From G963676095 sp963676095 (lineage in GTDB: Bacteria; Bacteroidota; Bacteroidia; Bacteroidales; Prolixibacteraceae), in contig OY781040.1 in assembly GCA_963676095.1 (NCBI GenBank), positions 310,001 through 374,000 of the forward strand: 64,000 bases of DNA. Reading direction: 5' to 3'. A model generated the notes under the pieces. The model ran no database searches, was not told the origin of the DNA, and saw only the letters and a list, made by a program, of their open reading frames with translations. Shown one piece after another: positions 1 to 6,314 of this stretch. Positions within the stretch are counted from its first letter, which is position 1, and the number at the start of each line of letters is the position of its first letter. The translations under genes were made by a program, and so were the position numbers.

Positions 1-473
1 AGTATAACAGTGAGAATAAAATTGTTGGTCATGTAGAATTTGATATGCGGAATCAGGAATCTTCCGGCACCAACAAAATCTTTAATATTTCAGGGCCTGT
101 ATTTGATGTCCTTAATGACGGAGGGGTATTGGTAATAGATGAGTTGGACGCCAGTTTACATCCGCTTTTAACTCTGGCTGTTACTCGGCTCTTTAATTCG
201 AAGCAGTTTAACCCCAATAATGCCCAACTAATTTTTGCTACACACGATACTAATTTATTGTATTATGGCAACTATCGCAGGGACCAAATCTATTTTATTG
301 AAAAGGACCAGTTTGGCGCTTCCGATATGTACTCTTTGGTAGAATACAAAGAAGAAGGAAAAACGATCCGAAAAGACCGTTCATTCGAAAAAGATTATAT
401 TGAAGGGCGTTACGGCGCAATTCCGTTTATTGGTAACCTCTCAGATATTGTAACCGAATGGCACGAAAAATAA
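1..473 (+). CDS. RloA-like AAA/ABC-type ATPase, 3' part only
   Basis: Only the last ~157 codons are in the window: the frame is open from base 3, so the true start lies upstream. The visible part carries the Walker B region of an OLD/RloA-type ABC ATPase: GGVLVIDELDASLHP (hydrophobic strand, catalytic D-E, then the DASLHP D-loop) followed by an H-loop-like FATHDTNLL. The family (AAA_15/AAA_21) typically supplies the sensor/ATPase subunit of two-gene phage-defence or abortive-infection systems. The stop overlaps the start of the next gene by 16 bp, so the two are translationally coupled. The role in defence is inferred from family and partner; the N-terminal Walker A cannot be checked here. 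Confidence 0.8.
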   Translation, partial: YNSENKIVGHVEFDMRNQESSGTNKIFNISGPVFDVLNDGGVLVIDELDASLHPLLTLAVTRLFNSKQFNPNNAQLIFATHDTNLLYYGNYRRDQIYFIEKDQFGASDMYSLVEYKEEGKTIRKDRSFEKDYIEGRYGAIPFIGNLSDIVTEWHEK

Positions 474-1150
474 AAATCCCCAACGAACGGCTAAAGCGTT
501 TTGCTAGAGAAGAACAAAAGCGAAAGAAAAATATTCGTAACAAGCGCAAGTACTACCTCATTGTGTGTGAAGGCGAAGCTACTGAGCCCAACTATTTTGA
601 AGGGCTGAAACAAGATTTACCTAAAGGTGTACTGACCTCATATCAAATTGATGTCGAAGGTACAGGAATGAACACACAATCATTATTAAATGAAGCATTG
701 CGACTAAAGTCTGAATACGAGAAAAATCAGGGCCGGATTATTGACCGGTTATGGGTGGTTTTTGACCGGGATAGTTTTTCTGCAAACAACTTTAACAATG
801 CCATTCAACGGTGTAAAGAAAATAAACCTGAAATTGGTTGTGCCTGGAGCAACGAGGCATTTGAATTATGGTACTTACTACATTTTCAATACTATGAAAA
901 TGCTATGTCCCGAAAGGATTTTAAGGGATTGATTGAGAGTAGTTTGAAACCAGTTATAGGAGAAACATTCCGATATGAAAAGAACAGTGAACAAATGTAT
1001 GCACTCTTGAAGGAACATGGTAGTCAGGAAGATGCCATCCGAAATGGGAAACGCATGGCAGAACTATATAGAGAACGTCAAGATTATGCCAACCATAATC
1101 CTTGTACGAAGGTGTGGATGTTAGTAGAAAAATTAATGGAACTGAAATAA
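458..1150 (+). CDS. rloB: RloB-family protein (Toprim-like nuclease candidate)
   Basis: This 230-aa protein has a basic N-terminus (residues 1-30) and then the RloB signature: KYYLIVCEGEATEPNYFEGLK, a beta strand with acidic CEGE as in Toprim folds. A second acidic strand, RLWVVFDRDSF, follows at about residue 92, and CAWSNEAFELWYLLHF at about 128. The length fits the family. It overlaps the ATPase gene by 16 bp. RloA/RloB pairs are defence-associated. ATPase plus Toprim pairs such as PARIS act by ATPase-triggered nuclease activity, but whether RloB cleaves DNA, tRNA or something else is not shown here. The gene ends 3 bp before an IS630 terminal repeat. Confidence 0.75.
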   Translation: MARKIKIPNERLKRFAREEQKRKKNIRNKRKYYLIVCEGEATEPNYFEGLKQDLPKGVLTSYQIDVEGTGMNTQSLLNEALRLKSEYEKNQGRIIDRLWVVFDRDSFSANNFNNAIQRCKENKPEIGCAWSNEAFELWYLLHFQYYENAMSRKDFKGLIESSLKPVIGETFRYEKNSEQMYALLKEHGSQEDAIRNGKRMAELYRERQDYANHNPCTKVWMLVEKLMELK

Positions 1151-1156
1151 TTACTA

Positions 1157-2336
1157 TACTTCGCACGGGATAAATTTCCGCAAATAATTAACAAGAGAAA
1201 GTTGAAAACTTTGTCAAGAGAGGCGTAAAATAAAAAGAGAAGCATATCAAATTAGTTCTACCATAAATCTAAAGAAGATATGCTTCCAATAAATCTCGAC
1301 GGAGCCGAAATTCAACGGCTAAATTATGAAAGATATCATTATCCTGATGCAATGGTTCAAAAAAGAATACAGGCCGTTTATTTAAAGATTATCACAGGTC
1401 TGTCTAATGAGCAGATCGGAGTTTTAGCGGACTTGAACCGGGATTCGGTTGGTTATTGGACTAAGCGCTATGTGCAAGAGGGCTTTGAAAGTCTTTGCAA
1501 GGTTGGTTACGGTACGAACAAAAGTAAACTGGAAAACTATGCCGACAGCATATTGGAATCTTTTACCAAACAGCCCCCGATGAGTATCAATGAGGCCAAA
1601 TGGCGTATTGAGAAGATGACGGGTATTGACCGAAGTCCTTCCCAGGTGCGTGCCTTTATGAAACGGCACGGATTGCGTTATATCAAAACGGGACATATCC
1701 CGGCAAAAGCAGATGCCCAAAAACAACAGCAATGGATGAAAACAACCTTGGAACCAGCCATTGAAGAAGCTCAGAACGGGAAATGCCACCTGTTGTTTAT
1801 GGATGCGGCCCATTTTATTCTGGAACCTTTTATTTGCGCCTTGTGGTGTGTTGCCCGTTTATTTATCAAAGCATCTTCTGGGCGTAACCGGATCAATGTA
1901 CTGGGAGCTGTTGATGCTATCACAAAACAAGTTATAACCCTGAACAATACTACGTTTATTAATGCAGAAACCATTATTGCATTTTTTAAACAACTTCGGG
2001 ACGTTTATGTGGATTTACCCCTGAAGATTGTTTTGGACAATGCCCGTTATCAGCATTGTAAATTAGTTGAAAATGCAGCAAGGGAATTAGGTATAACCCT
2101 CCTGTTTTTACCTTCCTATTCCCCTAACCTGAATATTATTGAACGCTTATGGAAATTCACTAAGAAAAAAATACTGTACGCAAAATATTATGAAACATCA
2201 ACGCTTTTTCACAAGGCTATTACAGGCTTCTTTCAATCAATTAATCAAGAATACATGGATGATCTGAAAAATTTATTGACCCTAAAATTTCAATCTTTTG
2301 AAAATCAACGTGCGGAAATTTATCCCAAATGAAGTA
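1157..2336 (+). mobile_element. IS630-family insertion sequence
   Basis: The element is about 1.18 kb with imperfect terminal inverted repeats. The left repeat, 1153-1182, reads inward ACTATACTTCGCACGGGA and on. The right repeat, 2311-2340, is its reverse complement at 26 of 30 positions. Taking the ends at 1157 and 2336 leaves a TA dinucleotide on each side, which fits the TA target duplication of IS630/Tc1-mariner elements. It carries one transposase. The right side has landed in the 3' part of a WYL regulator gene, but the missing end of that gene is not found on the left side, so a deletion or rearrangement accompanied or followed insertion. Confidence 0.85.
1280..2332 (+). CDS. IS630-family transposase (DDE)
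   Basis: This 350-aa transposase appears intact. The N-terminal half is a helix-turn-helix region (about residues 20-130; GLSNEQIGVLADLNRDSVGYW). The C-terminal half is the DDE domain: first Asp in LLFMDAAHF (about 174), second Asp in KIVLDNARYQ (about 252), and the final Glu in the family hallmark FLPSYSPNLNIIERLW (about 276-291). The stop codon lies inside the right terminal repeat, 4 bp from the element end. ATG at 1280 is about 100 bp inside the left repeat. Confidence 0.92.
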   Translation: MLPINLDGAEIQRLNYERYHYPDAMVQKRIQAVYLKIITGLSNEQIGVLADLNRDSVGYWTKRYVQEGFESLCKVGYGTNKSKLENYADSILESFTKQPPMSINEAKWRIEKMTGIDRSPSQVRAFMKRHGLRYIKTGHIPAKADAQKQQQWMKTTLEPAIEEAQNGKCHLLFMDAAHFILEPFICALWCVARLFIKASSGRNRINVLGAVDAITKQVITLNNTTFINAETIIAFFKQLRDVYVDLPLKIVLDNARYQHCKLVENAARELGITLLFLPSYSPNLNIIERLWKFTKKKILYAKYYETSTLFHKAITGFFQSINQEYMDDLKNLLTLKFQSFENQRAEIYPK

Positions 2337-3236
2337 TAGTTCAAAATTGTGCTGCACTTCCAGTGAAATGGTAATCCCGTATTCATTTTCGTCTGTTAGT
2401 TTTTGCGACGGGTGGAACGGTTTTGTCAGGACGTAAGGCGCATGTTTCCGGGTAACAAACAGTATGATCTTCTCGACTTTAGAACCGTGATTTACCGTTA
2501 CTCCAATCACGTTTTTGAAATACGCATCAGCGTCAAACCCAATTTCATCTGAAAAAATTCTTTCCGTGTTCTTAACTTCAATAATCCGGTCAATAGCAAG
2601 GTTAAACAATGGGTGGGCATTGGTTTTTGAACCAATCAAGAACCATCGGTTACGAAACTCCTTTAAAAGGTAAGGATAAAACAAAAATGTACTTGCCTGC
2701 CTTGCAGTAAAAGACTGGTAGGTGATTTCAATAATATTCTTCCTATTAATGGCCTGATATAGTTTTTCAAGAAATTCAATTCCCTTTAGATCCTCATTTT
2801 TTTCAAAATCGATGACAGGTTTCCGGTTTACTTTCTGCGAATAAATATGATCCTCAAGCTTTTGCACCATTGAATCCAGTTCCCTAAAATGAGAAAATCC
2901 TTTGAATTGTTTCAGAAAATCAACCGTTTCTGTTAGCTTATCCAGGTCTCCCTCAGAAAGCGGAATGTTCATAATACTATAGTCCGGGTCTTCGTAGGTG
3001 TAATACTTTCGTTCTGTAATTACGATTGGGGCATTGTATCCCAGCTTATCACTCCGCATTAACTGGATATCCATCTGAACTGTTCTCCGGCTCACTCCTT
3101 TGTCGATACCCTCGTATTCATTCAGAGCATCAGAACAGGCATCAATTAAATCTTCCAAAGTCCATTTCCGATACCGGTTTTGTAAGCACAAATCAATGGT
3201 TTTGTAGCGAATAAGCGCATTTCGGTTGACTGGCAT
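2241..3236 (-). CDS. WYL-domain transcriptional regulator, C-terminus replaced by IS630 sequence
   Basis: The native coding part is about 299 residues. It begins with a winged-helix/HTH domain (about 1-75; RRTVQMDIQLMRSDKLGYNAP) and continues with a WYL ligand-binding domain (about 145-295; ITYQSF, FYPYLLKEFRNRWFLIG, LAIDRI). Just after LEVQHNFEL the reading frame enters IS630 and adds about 32 foreign residues before stopping at 2241. Homologues normally continue for about 35 residues with the last part of the WCX region, so this copy is truncated and may be impaired. It is divergent from the slipin-rtcB locus, which suggests it regulates that locus. WYL proteins commonly control RNA-repair and defence genes by sensing nucleic acid or nucleotide ligands. 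Confidence 0.8.
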   Translation of the reverse strand: MPVNRNALIRYKTIDLCLQNRYRKWTLEDLIDACSDALNEYEGIDKGVSRRTVQMDIQLMRSDKLGYNAPIVITERKYYTYEDPDYSIMNIPLSEGDLDKLTETVDFLKQFKGFSHFRELDSMVQKLEDHIYSQKVNRKPVIDFEKNEDLKGIEFLEKLYQAINRKNIIEITYQSFTARQASTFLFYPYLLKEFRNRWFLIGSKTNAHPLFNLAIDRIIEVKNTERIFSDEIGFDADAYFKNVIGVTVNHGSKVEKIILFVTRKHAPYVLTKPFHPSQKLTDENEYGITISLEVQHNFELYFIWDKFPHVDFQKIEILGSINFSDHPCILD

Positions 3237-3272
3237 AAACTTTTTTCAATAAAAATATACACTTTCTTTTAT

Positions 3273-3293
3273 CTGCGCAAAAAGATTGCGCAG
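3273..3293. promoter_or_regulatory. 21-bp inverted repeat, candidate WYL operator
   Basis: Perfect 7-bp arms CTGCGCA and TGCGCAG flank a 7-base AT-rich spacer, 37 bp upstream of the WYL start codon and in front of the RNA/slipin/rtcB locus. The position between divergent transcription units and the dyad symmetry make it a good operator candidate for the WYL protein. No full -33/-7 Bacteroidota promoter was found; TAACCTTTG at 3301-3309 on the plus strand is a near match to the -7 box. The assignment is an inference. Confidence 0.45.
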
Positions 3294-3502
3294 TAGTAAT
3301 TAACCTTTGTCCTATCAATTATGACAAAACGTTCTTTGAACCATTAAAATATTGTGCTAACGGCACTAAAAATCTTCCTGAAAAGGAAGCATGGTAAAAA
3401 GCTGAAGGTATAAGACATGACAGGAGTTTCTGTATAGCTCCGTAGTGCGGCATTTGTTTCGAATGACTGTATGCTGCTTTGCCCAAAGTTGTTTTGCCAC
3501 AC

Positions 3503-3567
3503 CTTGTCTGTTGGGGGTTCGAATCCTCCTCCCGGATACGGGATAACTCAAAAGGTAGAGTAACAAG
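3503..3567 (+). ncRNA. Permuted tRNA-like core (T-arm, closed acceptor, D-arm)
   Basis: Read 5' to 3' this is a tRNA with its halves swapped. Anticodon-stem 3' strand CTTGT (3503-3507) is followed by a 5-nt variable region (3508-3512). Then come the T-stem and loop GGGGG-TTCGAAT-CCTCC (3513-3529) and a 5-bp acceptor hairpin TCCCG-GATA-CGGGA (3530-3543). U8-A9 (3544-3545) and the D-arm ACTC-AAAAGGTA-GAGT (3546-3561) follow, then nt 26 and the anticodon-stem 5' strand ACAAG (3563-3567). The elbow nucleotides are all present: U8, A14, a possible A15-U48 pair, G18-G19, A21, U54-U55-C56 and A58. The acceptor is only 5 bp and closed by a loop, so the RNA cannot be aminoacylated like a normal tRNA. 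Confidence 0.72.
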
Positions 3568-3581
3568 CACCACCTAAGAAC

Positions 3582-3598
3582 TGCGTCTGGTAAACGCA
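3582..3598 (+). other. Anticodon-arm mimic, GGU (Thr-like)
   Basis: A 17-nt hairpin with a perfect 5-bp stem TGCGT/ACGCA and a 7-base loop CTGGTAA. Read as tRNA positions 32-38 it has U33, anticodon GGU and A37-A38, so it copies a complete tRNA-Thr anticodon arm. It stands alone 15 nt after the permuted tRNA-like core, outside any cloverleaf. The structure is seen directly; a decoy, sensor or nuclease-substrate role is inference. Confidence 0.6.
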
Positions 3599-3600
3599 AA

Positions 3601-3613
3601 GGACTGTTAATCC
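3601..3613 (+). other. Anticodon-arm mimic, GUU (Asn-like)
   Basis: The 7-base loop CTGTTAA is flanked by GGA/TCC and starts 2 nt after the Thr-like arm. The loop has C32, U33, anticodon GUU and A37-A38, typical of tRNA-Asn, but only the three loop-proximal base pairs form. A third hairpin at 3621-3639 (AAGAAG/CTTCTT, loop TCGGGCC) could read as a GGG (Pro-like) arm but has C instead of U at position 33. Confidence 0.45.
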
Positions 3614-3879
3614 AGCCAAAAAGAAGTCGGGCCCTTCTTAAAAAAAGCCTACCGAAAGTTGTGCCGGGAGAACTCGCCGCCCAGTTCATTTAGATGAACA
3701 GGTAGCAGTTTTAAAGTGCCTGAGAGTAAGACAAAACCGATAACAACATTTGCTTTCCGGTTAAGTAGCTTCATTAACGAGCCTGGTTATAAGCTCGAGA
3801 TGCGGTCCCTGACCCGAAACCGAATGTTCACTTTCGAAGAATGTCTTGCTTTCCGCTACGGAGAAATGGTTTTCCCGGT

Positions 3880-3896
3880 ACACTTTCTAAAAGTGT
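3880..3896 (+). terminator. Hairpin between the ncRNA region and slipin
   Basis: Seven-bp arms ACACTTT/AAAGTGT with a CTA loop are followed by AAAGATTTT, 32 bp before the slipin start. This could be an intrinsic terminator or attenuator, or the 3' end/processing site of the upstream RNA. The stretch 3667-3879 holds further short hairpins and a 60-codon GTG-started open frame with no recognisable domain, which is more likely part of the RNA. Confidence 0.4.
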
Positions 3897-3928
3897 AAAG
3901 ATTTTAACAAACATAAAAAACCACGACA

Positions 3929-5029
3929 ATGAAAAGAATTAGAATCAACAAAGGAACAATCGGATTAGTTTTCCGAAAAGGCGACTACAAACGTATCTTA
4001 ACCGAAGGGATTCATTGGTTGGGAATCAATGAAAAGGTAGCAATTTATAATCTGGCTAAACCTTTCACGCCGGAAGTTGAACTGAACCTTTTGTTGGAAG
4101 ATGCCGAACTGGCAAACCGTTTAAATGTAGTTGAAGTTAAAGACAATGAAATAGCCCTTCAATTTATTGAAGAAAACTTCAAAAACGTACTGACACCGGG
4201 AAGATATGCCTTTTGGAAAGGAGTAACCAATTACTCATTCATAAAAGCAGACTTAAGCAAGATTGAAATTTCTGAAGATATTCCGATACAATTGTTACAC
4301 AAATCGGAAGTATTGCAGTATGTAAGGGTTTATGTAGTTGAATCCTATGAAAAAGGTGTTTTGATAATAAACGGAAAAACTGATAAGGTTTTGGAAAAAG
4401 GAGTTTATTACTTCTGGAAAAATCCAATCCCGATTTCGGTAGCCAAGACCGATTTGCGACAACAACAAATGGAAATCTCCGGTCAGGAAATCTTGACCAA
4501 GGATAAAGCTGCATTGCGTGTGAATTTCTTTGTCCGTTACAAAACGGTTGATATCGACAAGGCTTTGTTTGAAAACAAGGAATTTGATAAGCAACTTTAT
4601 GTTATGATCCAATTGGCAATCCGTGAATTTATCGGAATGAATACCTTAGACGAATTGCTTGAACGCAAGACATCAATTTCAGAATCGATACTTGAAACAA
4701 TTGCTTCAAAAGCAGGCGAAATTGGTGTGGAAATTTTAGGTTGTGGGATACGTGATATTATTTTACCAGGAGAGGTAAAAGACATCATGAACCAGGTATT
4801 GGTAGCCGAGAAAAAAGCTCAGGCCAACATCATTACCCGGAGGGAAGAAACAGCTTCGACTCGGAGTTTGCTGAACACGGCCAAACTCATGGAAGAAAAT
4901 ACCATGCTGTTCAAACTGAAGGAAATGGAATACTTGGAAAAGATTACTGAAAAGGTAAACAACATCTCACTTTCCGGCGGTGGCCTTGTGCTGGACCAGT
5001 TAAAAGGATTGTTTGTTTCCCAAAAGTAA
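3929..5029 (+). CDS. Slipin/SPFH (band 7) family protein of an RNA-repair locus
   Basis: The 366-aa product has two tandem N-terminal segments rich in short beta repeats (about 1-60 and 110-170; GTIGLVFRKGDY and EKGVLIINGKT are similar openings). These are followed by an SPFH/band 7 domain (about 180-300; TKDKAALRVNFFVRYKTVDI and VMIQLAIREFIGMNTLDELL) and a C-terminal alpha-helical oligomerisation region (about 300-360). No transmembrane segment is apparent. SPFH proteins form ring-like scaffolds, and slipins are repeatedly found next to rtcB. The gene is 26 bp upstream of rtcB on the same strand and almost certainly cotranscribed. Its biochemical role in RNA repair is unknown. Confidence 0.85.
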   Translation: MKRIRINKGTIGLVFRKGDYKRILTEGIHWLGINEKVAIYNLAKPFTPEVELNLLLEDAELANRLNVVEVKDNEIALQFIEENFKNVLTPGRYAFWKGVTNYSFIKADLSKIEISEDIPIQLLHKSEVLQYVRVYVVESYEKGVLIINGKTDKVLEKGVYYFWKNPIPISVAKTDLRQQQMEISGQEILTKDKAALRVNFFVRYKTVDIDKALFENKEFDKQLYVMIQLAIREFIGMNTLDELLERKTSISESILETIASKAGEIGVEILGCGIRDIILPGEVKDIMNQVLVAEKKAQANIITRREETASTRSLLNTAKLMEENTMLFKLKEMEYLEKITEKVNNISLSGGGLVLDQLKGLFVSQK

Positions 5030-5055
5030 AAGCGTAATTTTTCAATTAGACAATT

Positions 5056-6228
5056 ATGAAACAAGTAGTATCTGAGGGATGCAGGGTCCCGATAAAAATG
5101 TGGGTAAGCGATATTGAAGAGAATGCGTTGGCACAGGCCCGAAACTTGGCCAACCTTCCTTTCATTTTTAAACACATTGCCTTAATGCATGATTGTCATT
5201 CTGGTTACGGAATGCCTATAGGAGGAGTTATTGCCACTAAAGGTGTGATTATTCCTAACGCGGTCAGAGTTGACATTGGATGCGGCATGTGTGCAATTAA
5301 AACATCGTTGAATGAAATCAACACCGATGTACTGAAAAGAATAATGTCAGGCATTCGTGAATTGGTACCGTTGGGTTTTGACCATCACAAACAGGCTCAG
5401 GAAGAAAGCCGGATGCCCTCTTTGGAGAAGGTCCCCGAGCAAGGTATTGTCCACCGGCAATATACAGCAGCCAAAAAGCAGATTGGTACATTAGGTGGAG
5501 GTAATCACTTTATTGAGATACAGAAAGGTTCTGATGGACATATTTGGATAATGATTCATTCCGGGAGCCGAAATATTGGGCTGAAAGTGGCCGAACACTA
5601 TAACAAACTGGCCATTCATCTTAACGAACGCTGGCATTCGGCTGTCAATAAAAAGCAAGACCTTGCATTCTTGCCCATAGAAACTGAGGAAGCGAAGGAC
5701 TATTTTTCAGAAATGCAGTATTGTGTCGATTTTGCCTTTGCCAATCGAATGCTTATGATGGAGCGTATCAAATCGGTATTTTCGTCAGTTATTGGCGAAA
5801 GCTTTTCTGCCCTCGAATTTATCAATATAGCCCATAACTATGCTCGCTGGGAATCACATTTCGGCACTAATGTTATTGTGCACCGGAAAGGAGCTACCAG
5901 TGCCAGAGAGGGAGAAGTAGGTATTATTCCTGGCTCGCAGGGAACAAAAAGCTATATCGTTCAGGGAAAAGGGAATACAGAAAGCTTTCAGAGTTGCTCA
6001 CACGGGGCTGGACGTACCATGGGCAGAAAACAAGCCCAACGCGAGTTGGTTCTGGAAGAAGAAATTGAAAAGCTCAATAGCAAAGGAATTGTGCACTCTA
6101 TCCGCGATACACGAGATCTGGATGAAGCTCCGGGAGCTTACAAAAACATCGATGTTGTAATGGAAAATCAGGCGGATTTGGTCGATATCCTGGTAGAATT
6201 AAGCACACTGGCCGTAATAAAGGGATAA
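5056..6228 (+). CDS. rtcB: RNA-splicing ligase RtcB
   Basis: This 390-aa protein is close to the family's usual ~400 aa. It has the metal- and GMP-binding motifs of RtcB: VDIGCGM with Cys76, LGGGNH with His151, HSGSRN with His168, HNYARWE with His260, and SHGAGR with the guanylylated His316. RtcB joins 2',3'-cyclic-phosphate or 3'-phosphate ends to 5'-OH ends using GTP and Mn2+, repairing RNAs cut by ribotoxins such as anticodon nucleases. All catalytic residues are present, so it should be active. It follows the slipin gene and ends before a strong bidirectional terminator. No RtcA cyclase or archease is nearby. Confidence 0.95.
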   Translation: MKQVVSEGCRVPIKMWVSDIEENALAQARNLANLPFIFKHIALMHDCHSGYGMPIGGVIATKGVIIPNAVRVDIGCGMCAIKTSLNEINTDVLKRIMSGIRELVPLGFDHHKQAQEESRMPSLEKVPEQGIVHRQYTAAKKQIGTLGGGNHFIEIQKGSDGHIWIMIHSGSRNIGLKVAEHYNKLAIHLNERWHSAVNKKQDLAFLPIETEEAKDYFSEMQYCVDFAFANRMLMMERIKSVFSSVIGESFSALEFINIAHNYARWESHFGTNVIVHRKGATSAREGEVGIIPGSQGTKSYIVQGKGNTESFQSCSHGAGRTMGRKQAQRELVLEEEIEKLNSKGIVHSIRDTRDLDEAPGAYKNIDVVMENQADLVDILVELSTLAVIKG

Positions 6229-6277
6229 GCCTGCACAACATTGCTGACAGCACTTAGAAGAAGTATAATTGAATAAC

Positions 6278-6312
6278 AATTTTATCTGGCCACAAGTTGG
6301 CCAGATAAAATT
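6278..6312. terminator. Bidirectional terminator between rtcB and the A2M gene
   Basis: Perfect 15-bp arms (AATTTTATCTGGCCA and its complement) flank a 5-base loop CAAGT, giving A-rich and T-rich ends on both strands. It sits between two convergent genes, 50 bp after the rtcB stop and 3 bp before the stop of the leftward gene. Confidence 0.85.
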
Positions 6313-6314
6313 AA

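Larger units (their letters stand above)
3361..3666 (+). ncRNA. Structured Y-RNA/YrlA-like noncoding RNA upstream of slipin-rtcB
   Basis: The 690-bp gap between the WYL gene and the slipin gene has no convincing ORF but is rich in RNA structure. A possible closing stem joins CGGCAC (3361-3366) with GTGCCG (3661-3666). Inside are a 6-bp hairpin with GAAA loop (3374-3389), the permuted tRNA-like core (3503-3567) and three anticodon-arm-like hairpins (3582-3639). Bacterial Y RNAs of the YrlA class have a tRNA-like module with joined acceptor ends and are known beside rtcB/rsr RNA-repair genes. No Ro60/Rsr gene is visible in this window. RNA boundaries and the closing stem are guesses; transcription probably continues to the hairpin at 3880-3896. 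Confidence 0.55.

Noticed and set aside
3500..3680. Ordinary tRNA genes (Thr, Asn) in the slipin leader
   Set aside because: No normal cloverleaf with paired 5' and 3' acceptor ends can be formed. The T-arm precedes the D-arm and the anticodon arms stand alone.
3716..3898. 60-codon GTG-started ORF before slipin
   Set aside because: No recognisable family. It overlaps the structured RNA region and ends in the terminator-like hairpin, so RNA is the simpler explanation.
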